Source: Diplolepis rosae
Lineage: Eukaryota; Arthropoda; Insecta; Hymenoptera; Diplolepididae
DNA: 64,000 nt
Direction: 5' to 3'
Assembly: GCA_030998225.1 (NCBI GenBank)
Contig: JAPYXD010000753.1
Coordinates: forward strand, 4,930,001 to 4,994,000
Part shown: positions 1-11,669 of the stretch, piece after piece
How the letters are laid out: each line of letters opens with the position of its first letter
How positions within the stretch are numbered: position 1 is the stretch's first letter
Notes under the pieces: generated by a model
Told to the model about the DNA's origin: nothing
Database searches by the model: none
Seen by the model: only the letters and a program-made list of their open reading frames with translations
Made by a program: the position numbers and the translations under genes

Positions 1-71
1 GTATATAGTAGTTATTCGATAGGCTACGGTTTTTTATTTTAAATGATGTTATCCTCAATCTTGAACAGACC

Positions 72-1520
72 ATTGGTATTTATATTCCATTACAAAAGAT
101 ATTACCGCACACTACACTTTTATTTCACCTTTGGATGTAAACCCGTAAAACAACAAAGTAGTTGTGGGTACAATATGAATGGCATCTTTTACTATGTAAG
201 GTGTTACCTATTACCTTTAGACTATACCTGCAACGATATTATCTGCAAAATATTCATATAGTAATCTGTAAAATAAGTAATCGTATCTATATTTGTAAAC
301 GAAAATATTGTTTTCGATCCGAAAATTATCGTGAACAACTCTCCTTACGGAAAATAGTATACTATAGTCTGAATCTTTAGGTAGAAAACAGTTGTGTAGT
401 TTTTGGTTCTAAGACAAAGACAAATTGGTTTAATCACCAACAAACATTCTTTATGGAATGAATGTCTGTTCAGGATGATGTATAACCCCATTTCAACAAA
501 ATTATTGTATCCGAACAGATAATTATCGTACACAGCTTTCTTTTACGGCAAGAACTATACTACAGTATAGTTCTCTTCCAGAAAGAAAGTTGTTGAGATA
601 ATGCTATCCTTTATCATGAACAGACACTGATATAAATATTGTTTGTTGCTGTTTAAACTGATTTATGTCTTTTTTAAAACGAAGGGATAGACAGGTCTTT
701 TTACGGAATTAACTACACTGTTGTATGGTTCCTTCTGTAAACAGAATATGTAGATGGTAATTAATGGATCGGTTGCAATATTTTATTTTAGATTATGTTA
801 TCCTTTATCCTGAACAGACACTAATTTCGTAATAATTGTTTGTTGCTGATTAAGCCATTTTATGTCTTTCTTGAAACGTAGAAAAAAGAAAGTTATGTTC
901 ACTTACATTTTAAGGAAAACGCAAAGTGGTTTAATCAGGAACAAACAATGCTTATGAAATCAGTGTCTGTTTAGGATAAAGGATAACATCATTTAAAAAA
1001 CTCTTTTTTTGTAAGAGAACTATACTGTAGCATAGTTCTTGCTGTAAATGAAAGCTGCGTACGATAATTATCTGTTCGGATACAATAATTTTGTTAAAAT
1101 GGAGTTATACATCATCCTGAACAGACATTCATTTCATAAAGATTGTTTGTTGGTGATTAAACCAATTTGTCTTTGTCTTAGAACAAAAAACTAGACAACT
1201 GTTTTCTACCTAAAGATTCAGACTATAGTATACTTTTTCCGTAAGGAAAGTTGTTCACGATAATTATCAGATCGGAAACAATATTTTCGTTTGCAATTAC
1301 AGATATGATTACTTCTTGTACAGGTTACTACTATATGAATATTTTACAAATAATATCGTTATAGCTATAGTCTAAAGTTAATAGGTAACAGCTTGCATAG
1401 TAAAAGATGTCAGTCATAATGTACTCACAACTACCCTTTTGTTGTATTGGTTTCCATCCAAAGATGAAATAAATATATTGTGTGTGATAATATCTTGTAT
1501 AGTGGAATATAAATACTAAT
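72..1520. mobile_element. Large palindromic foldback element
   Basis: The left arm (about 72-575) and right arm (about 1015-1520) are long imperfect reverse complements. For example AACGAAAATATTG near 300 pairs with the sequence near 1280, and ATAATTATCGT near 520 pairs with its complement near 1065. The middle contains three or more copies of a subrepeat with CTTTATCCTGAACAGACACT and GTTTGTTGCTGATTAA in both orientations (about 603, 793, and inverted about 985). No coding capacity is seen. It is a non-autonomous foldback DNA element of unknown family. Confidence 0.75.
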
Positions 1521-1529
1521 AGTACAACT

Positions 1530-3430
1530 ATTGTGCTGGATATTATATTTTTTTCTATACAATTTCTTCGTCAAAGATGATCAGTTATAGTGGTCAGAAC
1601 AATTTGTGTGTCTATTAACATCTTTCTTGCTTCATTCAATGAATTCTCTAGTTTCCAAATCTATTTCGGAATGTGTTGTAAGATTATAAAAAGTGTTTCG
1701 GATGATAATATTACCTATTCTGAAAAGAATCTAGTTTGTAACTCAATCCGTACGCATAATTTTTATTTGTAATAAGCATCTTCATTTTTATATTTGTGCA
1801 AATCTCTCTCTTATCAATTATACTTAAACCCATGAGGATCTCACCACCTTCCCTTTATTTGTGCCAATCAGAAAAACAACGTTATTCCATTTCCAAATCT
1901 GATTTTCGTTCTTCATCGCAGACCACACTTCACTCTGGCATTAAACGAAGAAATCAGACACCCTCGCGAACAGTCAGCTGTCAGCGGATCGTATCAACCC
2001 CAGTTCCTGACACCCTTTCTTTTCGTCTTCTTCTCGCGGAGGACACAGAGGAGGGACAAAATAAGAATGAGAAACGATCGCTATGGCCAGGGTCTATAGC
2101 TCGACAACGAAAACGAACTAGAGTGGGCCGAAAGAGAGGGTGGATAAAAGGGTGGGAAACTCAGGGGGTTCTTCGAGAGCATTGATCGTTTCTGAATTCC
2201 GAGTAGATGGCAACCTCAAGCGTTTCTTCGACCCTTGGACCATCGCCTTAGCTACTACCATGAACCAACTATCCATCTCAACCCTTGCAACCCTTTATTT
2301 GATAAAAGATAGGCACGTGTGATAATTCAATCCTGCTTTTTTCTTTATAGTCTTCTTGTAGAAAAAAAAAATATCTGCATTTGACGTGCTTCTTCCTGGG
2401 GGATTGAAGTTCGAAGATGTTCAAAGCGAAATAGTTTAAATGAAGGGGAATCAAAAAAAGAAAAAAGCGACGCAGGTTTGAAGACACCCTCTTTTAAAGA
2501 CGCTCGCAAAACAGGCAACTGTTCCTTTGATCCCATGTCTACTACAACTTTTCACGCCACTTTGTAGGTGTAGTTCCCTCCCAATTTGTTGACATCTCAA
2601 CATCTCTTATTCAATTAATTTGTGAAGGAATTGCGCTACTCTGTTACTTTCAACGCATGAAAGACTTGCTCTTGAGGAAGCAACCGAAAGGGTTAAGGCT
2701 AAGTTATCGAAACATCAAAGTTTAACCCCTTTTTAGAATCTTTTTATTCACAACTCCTGTCTGAGGACTTACTAAGGCTATACTTGTGTGGTTGTGTAAT
2801 GTGTTCCTTTTCTGGAGAATGAATACGAAGGATCTTCGGACATGATTACTTGGTAGGGTCTTACGAGAGATGGAGATAGACTGTAGATCTTGCATCATGT
2901 GTATTCGACTGTAAAATTTCCTCTTCAAACAGAGACGAAGCTGGCACATTTTTGTGGGTGGTGGGAGGGTGTGGGCCAGAAGATAAGGTAAGAATTCAGC
3001 AAAAGCGGATACCGTCGAAAGAACCCCCTGTAACCAGCACACGTACGAAATGCCTCGATAGATAGCAGTAGTAAACTCTGCGCATCCGGTGTATACGTAG
3101 ACATTCGAAATAAACGTGTGTACTGGCGTTTTTATCCTGGTCGCTGCGATGGAATTCCCGAGCAGCTCCCTTCGTTTCAGAAAATGCAATAGAAGCGACC
3201 GTTTGAATTTCAAAGAAGAGGCATTTGAATATCACTTCTTGGGGGCTTGTTAAAAACGTTTCTGATCCTCAAGTCTGGTATCTTGAATAACTTAAAGAAA
3301 AGATTTTTGAATTTTGTGTATACCAAAGTATCAAAATACTCAAGGTGGAATTCTTTGTATGATTTCCGAATCTTTTAATTGGAAATTTTTCAAATCATAA
3401 TAAGTCTTGATTAATTTTAGATGTTTTTGA
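1530..3430. other. Non-repetitive segment, no gene recognised
   Basis: The sequence is of higher complexity and GC content than its flanks. Open frames of 129 aa (+, 1796-2185) and 163 aa (-, 2722-3213) exist, but they have no recognisable domain or coding-like composition. It could hold regulatory DNA or a 5' non-coding exon; nothing specific can be called. Confidence 0.4.
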
Positions 3431-4142
3431 TGTAAGTAATGAAAGGGGGAGCCTGGTATATCGGGCTGAAAATAACGCGTCTTTTTGGCAGAAACGATAG
3501 AGCGGATTTACACAAAATTTGAGTCATGTATTTTTACATATTTTAAGAGCATTACGTGAATTTTTGACAAATATACGACTCAGTACAAGTGCCGCATGCG
3601 CAGTCGAGTGAAGCGCCTCGCTGATGCAGTTGTCAAACGGTGGATGTGTTGGAGGCTGCAATTTTGGTCTGAGACCAAACAATCAAGAACGATATTTTTA
3701 AGTATTTGTTTATATTGTCGATATACCTGTTTTTAGAACAATAGTGCAAAGTTAAGGTATTTATAGGAGTTTAAAGTCAATGTGTTCAAGTTTCACTAAA
3801 AGTTTTCTACTCGTTTATGCAAAAAAAATTGTTTAATTAAATTTTTTTATTTCAATGTTAGGTATATTTTGATTTGTAAAACTCTGGCTGAAATTTGTAC
3901 CCAAAATTTTGAATGCGTTTTTCTCGAAACCATGTTTTTTGCCGCTGCGGCAAAGATTTCTCGGAAACCACTCATCCGATTTGATTGAAGTTTTCTGAGT
4001 GTATTTTTAGACAGATTACCTCTCATTGTAGGTGGGGATTTTTTTTTTGTTCATAACTTCCGGAGAGAAAAATGATTAAAAACTGAAAAAAGGCCGCCAT
4101 TTGGTCAAAAAAGAAAAAAATCCCTGTGTACAACGATAGCCA

Positions 4143-4363
4143 CACTCTAAAAACAAGTGTGTTAATTTTACACGTGAATCACGATAGTAACTTTTTAGGC
4201 ATTTGAAGTGTGTATTTTTAACACACATTTTGGGTACAAAACGTTAAAGTGTTTGAAAATTAAACGTTACGTTTGTAATGTGTATTAAAACTACACACTT
4301 CAAATGCCTAAAAAGTTACTATCGTATTTCACGTGTAGAAGTAACACACTTGTTTTTAGAGTG
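4143..4363. mobile_element. Short foldback MITE, CACTCTAAAAAC ends
   Basis: The ends are CACTCTAAAAACAAGTGTGT and its reverse complement. Arms of about 85-90 bp (4143-4230 and 4278-4363) are nearly perfect inverted copies, including AAGTTACTATCGT and its complement. The loop is about 45 bp. There is no ORF of note, as expected for a MITE. Confidence 0.85.
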
Positions 4364-4494
4364 CAGTCAATTCGTGTTTATTATTCTTGTTCGACTTTTT
4401 GTATTATATGATTACAGCGATCTGTATCTCTGCTGCAGTCCAAAAAAACACAAAAATTTGTTTCTAAACTACATCAAAAATTTTTATTTATAAA

Positions 4495-4560
4495 GAATTT
4501 GAAACCTTTCTGTACTAATGATCCTCCGATAATGTAGGCAGTGGCAAAAATCTCAAAATT
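4495..4560 (-). repeat. Fragment related to the tRNA-like composite element
   Basis: ATGATCCTCCGATAATGTAG followed by GCAGTG and AAAATCTCAAAATTAACTAA is the reverse complement, with differences, of the tail seen near 61790-61810 and 62125-62150. It is therefore a solitary piece of the family described at 61.5 kb. Confidence 0.5.
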
Positions 4561-4734
4561 AACTAATTTTGATTTTATTCACAAATTTTTTATATGAAAT
4601 TGCTAGAAGTTACTTTTTACAATAAAACAACGAAAAGAAAATCTAAATCCGTTGATAACATTTCGAGACTGAATTTCAAAAATTATGAAAAAAAAAAAAT
4701 TCACGTTGTGTAGTCCCTTAAAGTCTGAAGTTGT

Positions 4735-4990
4735 ATTTACTGAAAGTCTGGTGTATAATATAGATTAAACACTAGAAATCGGTGTTATATTAATCCAGTT
4801 CTAATATAAAATTTATATTTTATCCATAATCCCGGGTAAATATAACACCTGGTTTTTTCTGTGGGTCATATTAACCCGGAGTCTGGTGTTATGTTTACTC
4901 GGAGTCGGGTGTAGAATATAGATTCAACGTTAGAATCCGGTGTTATATTATCATAGATTTTTTCCATAATCCGGATAATATAAAACAGTC
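4735..4990. repeat. Degenerate repeat with GGTGTTATATTA and GTCTGGTGT
   Basis: GTCTGGTGT followed by ATAATATAGATT recurs at about 4747 and 4910 (as GTCGGGTGTAGAATATAGATT), and GGTGTTATATTA recurs at about 4780 and 4938. It is a small, diverged tandem or inverted repeat of unknown origin. Confidence 0.5.
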
Positions 4991-5232
4991 TTTTTTAAAA
5001 ACTAAATAAATTTACCCGTAAGATAAATCACGGTCCAAGAATCGCAAACGCTGTAAAATGTCGATGAGGAAATTGGCGTAAACGCGTCGCTCCTTGGTAG
5101 AGAGTACTTAGGAAGATGGCATAGCTCCAAGCGGTTTGGCGACAGCTTCAGGCCTAGGGGTTGCTTTACAGTCACCCTCAGTGCGGGAGTTTAGAGGGGG
5201 TTCAACGAAGGATGGCGATGGGGAGGCTGGGA

Positions 5233-5247
5233 GGGGGGGGGGGGGGG
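5233..5247. repeat. Poly-G run
   Basis: Fifteen consecutive G residues, in a purine-rich stretch. The length may be unreliable in sequencing. Confidence 0.95.
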
Positions 5248-5639
5248 ACTCGACTGATTTTTCGAAGGGGTTGCTTGAGCTTGCACGTCGACGCATGAGG
5301 CGTCGGTAAACAGTCATATTCTTGATATGCCGCGCCTCCTCTTACTTCAAAGATGGAATAGGGAAAAGAAATTTGAATGATGGGGACTTTAGGAAAAATA
5401 GAAAATGTTCCGTTGTAAACCGCGTCACGAGACGTCAACCCTCTACTTAAACGCAGGATTCCAAGGCAAATAAAAAGATCATGCTTTTTCCTTTATTCTA
5501 TTAGTATGAAGTGGTATTAAATCTATCTTACAGTCAAAAAAATATTCGGTTGATCCAACTAAAGAATCTGCTCATCACACGGTTGAGTAAATTTTTGTTT
5601 AATTTATATAGAGAATTTAATTAAAGAAATATTTCAATC

Positions 5640-5642
<3 letters not shown>

Positions 5643-5673
<31 letters not shown>
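5643..5673. repeat. Poly-T run
   Basis: Thirty-one consecutive T residues. It could be the reverse-strand poly-A tail of a retroelement, but no element body was recognised beside it. Confidence 0.95.
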
Positions 5674-5674
<1 letters not shown>

Positions 5675-5679
5675 TTGGG

Positions 5680-6720
5680 GGAATAAGATAAATACTAGGC
5701 CAATGATTAGGGATGTAATATCGATGTACCCGTTGTGTAATTCGTTCTCTTTAATGCAAGATAAATAGAGATTGTAAATGATTCCAAAGGTCTGGGTTTC
5801 TTAACGAAAAAGGAAATAATGTCATCGATGTTAAACTAATATTTTGACAATTTTAGACGAGTGGGGTGCCGGATATATTCAAGGCACAGTAGCCGTGGGT
5901 ATTGGAGCAACTGTCGACCTAATTTTCCCCTAAACGTTTTTGGAGATTACATCGGTTGCTCATTGTACGAACCCCGTGACTGGCACACTCGTTCAATAGG
6001 ATCCCAAAAGCCCTTTGGTTCGACGCAAACGGATACTCTTTGCCTTGGGTTCGCCAATGACGTCAAAGAGAGTCAAACTACCGAATTAACTCAAATCACA
6101 AACTGTTTTTAACTCCAAACACAAAAGATAGGATAAAAAACCAGCAATAGATAATTGTAATTTTGTTGTGGGAATTTAATTAAAGATCGTATTGAAGATG
6201 GGGGAGAATGACGAGGTTATTCTAGTAGAAGTTTTTATTAAATGTTTCAAAAGCTCCTGAAACCTAGACTCCTATTCGTTCGTTCTGCCCTTTTCATTTT
6301 TTCTCTCAGCAGTTTTTTTTTCCATTTCAGCGTATTCGCTCTCAAGCGTTGCACTGCCAGGGTGAAAACCTTTTGAAATTGGCCTCTTCAGAGGTCCTCC
6401 ACTCAAAAACCGTCCTTGCTCTGGAATAATAACGATTCCACCCACACACCTGCTAAATGGCTCCTTTCAAAAATATTTCACAACTATTGACCCAGATTAA
6501 GAAGGAACAACTTCCCATAAATCCTTGACAATGGTTAAATTATTCAGTACCTTTGAATACAACGATTTTGTTGTAAAGTTTCTCAAAATTTGTCAGATTC
6601 TGTTCTTAAGGACGTATATCATATAAAGATTTCTACATTATCGAGATTGCTTTTCGCGTAAACTCACTTCGATGCAAAATAAAAAATTGTGTTTATAATA
6701 ATGAAAGAAAAAATATGTTC
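5680..6720. other. Non-repetitive segment, no gene recognised
   Basis: It includes a GC-richer stretch (5850-6110) that follows a TTTTAG and stays open for about 25 codons as EWGAGYIQGTVAVGIGATVD. I do not recognise this peptide, and it has no clear donor downstream. Nothing else is supported. Confidence 0.35.
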
Positions 6721-6723
6721 ACT

Positions 6724-7373
6724 AATTACACTAGTTCACAAAATTGAAAACATTTTATGCCCATCACATCTTAATATGATTTTTTTATGAAAGCGTTTTC
6801 GAGATATTAATGTTCACAATTTTTTTTTTTTTTTCAGACTTGTTCCGATGTTTTTGAGTATATCTCGAGTTCTAATTGACCGATTTGCCTAAAAGAGCAC
6901 TCAAATTGAAGGTAAATAAATCCTCTACAACTTTCTATTGTAAAGTTTTCAGATCGGCCCAGTAGTTCAGATACTAGCGATTTTAATAAGTTGGAAATAT
7001 TTGCGATATGACAATTTTCGACCTTTAATTTTGCCAATAAATCCAACTTTTCCAACTTATTAAAATTGCTAGTATCTGAACTACTCGGCCGATCTGAAAA
7101 CTTTAGAATAGAAAGTTGTAGAGGATTCAGTTGCCTCCAATTTGAGTGCTTGTTTAGGCAAATCGGTCAACTAGAACTCGATATATACTCAAAAACGTCG
7201 GAAGAACTCTGAAAATTAAAAAAAAAAATTCGAACATTAATATCTCGAAAACGCTACCAGAAACAATTTTTGAGTGTGACTTTCATGTTTAGTGGACCAA
7301 AATACATTAAAAAATCAGATCAAGATCTGGAGGGCTGAAATTTCTTTTAATTTTGTAAACTAGTGTTATAAAT
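6724..7373. mobile_element. Foldback element with arms over 200 bp
   Basis: AGCGTTTTCGAGATATTAAT at 6792 is matched by its complement ending at 7255. The match continues through GATCGGC...TAGTTCAGATACTAGC (about 6953-6977) and its complement (about 7065-7090). Weaker matching extends outwards to TACACTAGTT near 6728 and its partner near 7370. There is no coding capacity. Confidence 0.8.
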
Positions 7374-7379
7374 ACAATG

Positions 7380-8075
7380 TCGGTAAAGTAGAAATTTACA
7401 AGTGATACATCACCTTAAGCTTTACGTCAAAACAAAACATTTCAAACTATATTTCCCCTTATCTGAAAACATTTCATAACTCCCTTATTCATTCCGAAAC
7501 TCAAATGAATTAAAAGTAGCTCGCGGGATTTTCGATTTTTTCGTTTCCTAGGAATCTTAAATCTCTGAGCATAACAGGAGTTATTAAAAGCCGTTGCGTG
7601 AGATTGGGATAACAATGCGATCGACATGTGTTCGTCTCCTAATCTGTGTGGAGGGAAAGCCTAATCACGAGTAGAGGGGAAAGGCAAATCCAAGGGAATC
7701 GAAATTCATTTGGACAAGACTTCTGAATTTCGGTGGTTACATGGCACATGGGCCCCTTCCCTTTTTGGTAGTTATTACGAATATACGAAATTGCGTAAGG
7801 GACCCGATGAAAATAAGAGAACAAGACTCACGGTGGGGGTCGCAAGAAAGGTGGAGGGTTTAATAGACGCACAATCAGCCGCGATCACAAGGTGCGCACC
7901 ACAATGACATCGACATGGCATTATGGTCTCTCACCCCGGTATTATTCCCATGGGACGATATGGGGTTTTGGCATAATTAGACTTCGTATCGGAATGATCA
8001 GCCTGGGAATACGAGCTGGTTCTATCCACCACTAAATACCCTCTCGAATTAATTTTCTGCTGTATTCTAACTATT
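7380..8075. other. Non-repetitive segment, no gene recognised
   Basis: A complex, GC-moderate sequence with short open frames only. It could be regulatory; it has no recognisable RNA or protein. Confidence 0.35.
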
Positions 8076-8078
8076 TAC

Positions 8079-9060
8079 AAATTTAAGGACGTTTCCAATT
8101 TCAAATATTTTCTTTTTGAATGATTTTTTTTTGTATCCTGAAAAAATTCCGGAAAGGAATCTAATCTGAGTGAATCTGAACGATTTTGAACCAATACGAA
8201 AAAGTTTTGAATCCCATTTGATTGGAAATATGTTGGAAATTAATTCGACTCAAGTTGAATAGAATTTCAAATCCAAAATAATCCGGCGCTGGAATTATTT
8301 GGATTTAAAATTCGGTTTGGTTCAACCCGAGATCGAATTCTTTCGGATTGATATCCAAACGATTTGCATCGAGCGAAATTTAATACGTTTTACGAATTGG
8401 TTCGGATCATTTTGAATAAATGTTTTAGAATCGTTCGGATTTAGTTGAATTGGAAATAATTTAAAATTAAAAACTGCTGAAAATTAATTAAATTAATTAA
8501 ATCTCATTCGATGTATGTCAGTTGAAAATCCATCCAAATTGATCCGAGTTAATTCGATCTCAGGATGATATAAATCGAATTTTCTATCCGAACCAGTCCA
8601 TATTAATCCGAACTTGATAAGTTTGACGGATTAGTTTGGATTGCTTCGAAAACAGATTTCAGAGCGTTTCGGAATCACTCGAATTGGAAAATAATTAAAT
8701 TTATAAACGTCCTTAAATTTTATAAAAAGTAAGAAAACTACAGAAAAGCAATTCAAGAGGTTATTTATTTGTCGATAGTTTGATTCGAATCGGTTAAAAA
8801 TCAAACCGATGTCGGGAAGACATAAATTAAATTTTCAATCCGAATCAGTCCAAATGAATCCGAAGTCGGAATGAGATGATTTACCGATTGAAAACTTGTT
8901 GTGGATTAATTCGGATTGATTTTCAACCGATTTTCATCAAACGAGATTCAAAACATTCTTCAAATTGGTTCGGAACGATTCGGAAACAGATTTCTGTATA
9001 TCTCCGATTCACTCAGATTAAATTCAAATTCGAAACATTTGCTAGGTCAATCTTTCAAAT
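8079..9060. repeat. TCCGAAT-rich repeat cluster with inverted ends
   Basis: Dense TTCGGATT/AATCCGAA words recur throughout. AAATTTAAGGACGTTT near 8080 is matched by its complement near 8705, suggesting a foldback of about 640 bp. A second, related unit follows and ends with AAACATTTGCTAGG near 9046, which resembles the CTTTCGCTAGGG end of the elements at 38.2-39.2 kb. It is probably two adjacent copies of one non-autonomous DNA transposon family. Confidence 0.6.
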
Positions 9061-9089
9061 GAAATCCCATATAGACTCAGAGAGCCAAG

Positions 9090-9720
9090 TATCTCAATAC
9101 TTTTAAAGAGCGTCGCACACTTACCTGCGCCGCCCACTTATCCCTCTACCTATCTATCTACGTATTCATCGACGCGTACGGTTGGTCGTCGATGTTGATG
9201 TGGATATATATACAGAGAACTGTGGACGGGCCTTTTCCACATAGTGCACCCAGAGAAGCGGCTCTGACAGATCCATTGGCGCGGAATAACGCGTTTACGA
9301 GCTCTTTGTCCGGTCCGGCTTTGGACCACGACTGCTTCGTACTGCTGCCGATGCCAGCTTGCCAATCCTGCTGCCGGGCTCTATTTCCGACCTTGCCTCT
9401 GCTGCCGATGTTCCTGCTGCTGCTGCTACCATCGCCCGCCCGGGGCGCACAGGTCACCTTTCCTAACTAATTGGCTAATACGACTCCAAACAGGCACACT
9501 ATTTTCGCTACTGGGCTTTCGAGTCACAAAGAAACTGCTATTTTCTACAGAACAACGTGATTGTGGATAGAGATAAATTTCAGTCGTTCTTTCAATTTTA
9601 TTGGGTGCACTGGGATCCGGTAAACAGGGAATATTGAATACTGAGTATCGAGTAAATGAAACGTCTTGTAGAATCATTTTTATCAGAATATTACACTTTA
9701 TTTACATTGATTAGTTTAAA
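9090..9720. other. GC-rich non-repetitive island
   Basis: A markedly GC-rich stretch (about 9120-9470) with CTG/GCTGCT runs, in an AT-rich setting. Both strands have open frames (92 aa on +, 99 aa on -), but neither has a recognisable domain. It is a candidate 5' exon, promoter or CpG-type island by composition only. Confidence 0.35.
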
Positions 9721-10380
9721 TTAAGGTAGTTGATCCACGATAATTAGACCTCAGGCAAAAATAAATAATTTTGCTTTCAAAAATAGCAATATTATTATTG
9801 AAGGACTATTTTGGAAGAGAAAAGATTAATTTCCATGAAAAAAATTTGAAATACAGAAAAATAATTTTATTTTTGCCCCAAATTTTTTTCTTATTGCTTC
9901 TTACCAAATTTTAAAAAATTATGCGATTTTAATAAATTACAAATCACTTTTTCAAGAAAAATATTCCCTACAACTTAACCATTTCCAATTTTCTAAAATG
10001 AATAAATTATTATCAAATTCAGCAATTTGTTTTTAAAAATTTCGTTTTGGAACATGTTTTTTTAATGGCTTCAGCCATTAAAGAATTTTTATTTCCAATA
10101 ATTGGGAACGGTAAACTTGTGAAGATTCTTTTTTCTGAAAAAATGATTCGTGATTTATTAGAATCGCATCATTTTGTAAAATTTGGTATGCAGCGATAAG
10201 GAAAAAGTTTGGCAAAAATCAAATTTGTTATATACACTATTTTTCTGCATTTCAATTTTTTTTCATGAAAATTAATATTTTCTCTTTTAAATTAGCCCTT
10301 CAATAATAATATTGCTGTTCTTGAAAGCCAAATTATCTATTTTTGCCTGAGGCAAATTTTCGTGGATGAAAACTACTTTA
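9721..10380. mobile_element. Foldback element
   Basis: TTAAGGTAGTTGATCCACGA at 9721 is complementary, with mismatches, to TCGTGGATGAAAACTACTTT ending near 10380. CTCAGGCAAAAAT and AATAATATT motifs pair symmetrically inside. Arms are about 250 bp and AT-rich, with no coding capacity. Confidence 0.8.
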
Positions 10381-10740
10381 AGGGCATGTGATACTTGAGA
10401 AAAGTAGTAAGTTAATGTGAAGGACTTGGTTCAGTTTCTGAATTTTTACCCCCAAAATAGATAAAATTTTGTTTTCAACATTTGGGAAATGGTAGAAAAG
10501 GTAAAATCGAACGCAGCTGGACTATTTTTGGTTTTGATTATTTAAAAATAATTTCGATAGATTTTGCTAAAGTTGAACTTTTTTTCATTTTTTAAATCAA
10601 ACGTAGTTTATCTACGTCCGTTTTTATCTTCTTTACTATTTCTTAAATTTTGAAAACAAAATTCTATGGATTTTGGGCACAAACATGTAGAAATCTAGTC
10701 AGTAATATTCGCTAATTTGCTAAATATCACATGCCCTTAA
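10379..10740. mobile_element. Foldback element, TAAGGGCATGTGAT ends
   Basis: TAAGGGCATGTGAT at the left end and ATCACATGCCCTTA at the right end are perfect terminal inverted repeats. Inner parts also pair (ATAGATAAAATTTTGTTTTC near 10458 with its complement near 10650). It abuts the previous element directly. Confidence 0.8.
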
Positions 10741-11018
10741 GGCCATTGATCAACCAGATCATGTGATCAAATTTCTGTAAAATTTTGTGTAAGATAACTT
10801 TTTTCGTTTCCATACATTTTTCTGGAAAACAATACGGACGTCTATCAACTTCGTTTGAGTAAAAATTTTGCAAAAAATGTTACTAAAAAGAAGTTAACAG
10901 ACTGTCTTTTGTTACATTTCCCAAATTTTCAGAAAGATACTTTGTAAATTAAAAAAGTTATCTTACATGAACGAATAAATGTATATTTTATTCACGTGGT
11001 CCGATTGATCCATGGCCT
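10741..11018. mobile_element. Foldback element, GGCCATTGATCAA ends
   Basis: GGCCATTGATCAA at the left is matched by TTGATCCATGGCC at the right. GTAAGATAACTTTTTT near 10790 pairs with AAAAAGTTATCTTAC near 10952. It abuts the previous element and is related to the next one. Confidence 0.75.
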
Positions 11019-11029
11019 TAATATCATGA

Positions 11030-11395
11030 GTTTATCGGATTACATGAACAAATTCCTGTAAAAACTCCTGTAAGATAACTTTTTTAGTTTCCATATATTT
11101 TTCTGGAAATTTATAAAATACTAGAGAAAAAAATAAGGACGTCTATCAAATTCGTTTTTATATAAAAGGTTTTCAAACAATTTTACAGTTGACTGCAATT
11201 GTAAAAAGTTTTATTTAATCGAAAAAAAATGTTTTCTAAAATTCTTGCTAAACAGAAGTTAAAAGTACTTCTTTATTGTTTTTTAGTATGTTTCTAAAAT
11301 TTTCAAAAAGATGCGTTGCAAATTGAAAAAATTATCCTACGGAAATAAAATCATATATATTTTAGTCACTTTGTCCGATTGATCTATGGCCTCAA
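11030..11395. mobile_element. Second copy of the preceding foldback family
   Basis: TATCGGATTACATGAACAAA opens it and GTCCGATTGATCTATGGCC closes it. TGTAAGATAACTTTTTTAGT near 11070 and AATTATCCTAC near 11330 are the inner pair. It is the same arrangement as 10741-11018 with moderate divergence, so it is a separate insertion or an old tandem duplication. Confidence 0.65.
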
Positions 11396-11429
11396 GATGT
11401 TTCTCTACAATAATGAATATTTTCTGGCG

Positions 11430-11665
11430 GAAGTTTCGGATTGAAAGTCAATTCGAGCAAATCAGAGTTATTCCGAATCCAGAATCGTCTTGGATCTCAC
11501 TCGATGTAAATCGGTTTAAAATAAATCTAATCGATTCTGAACTAAGTTTTAAATTGGAATTAATCCGAATCAATCCGAATACAGGTTGAACTAAACCGAA
11601 TTTTTGACCCAAATCATTCCAGCCTCGGATTATTTCGGATTGGAAATTTGGTCCTGATCAACCCA
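11430..11665. repeat. TCCGAAT-rich repeat fragment
   Basis: It has the same TTCGGATT/AATCCGAA word content as the cluster at 8.1-9.1 kb, including TAATCCGAATCAATCCGAAT. The ends are not defined. Confidence 0.5.
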
Positions 11666-11669
11666 AACT

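Noticed and set aside
2722..3213. 163-codon minus-strand open frame
   Set aside because: No recognisable domain, odd composition, and the same DNA has overlapping frames; consistent with chance.
5643..5673. Poly-A tail of a minus-strand retroelement
   Set aside because: No retroelement body or target duplication was found beside the T run.
5861..6112. Open frames after a TTTTAG (EWGAGYIQGTV...)
   Set aside because: Not recognised, no donor site placed sensibly, and no link to Pax6; retained only as a note under the segment.
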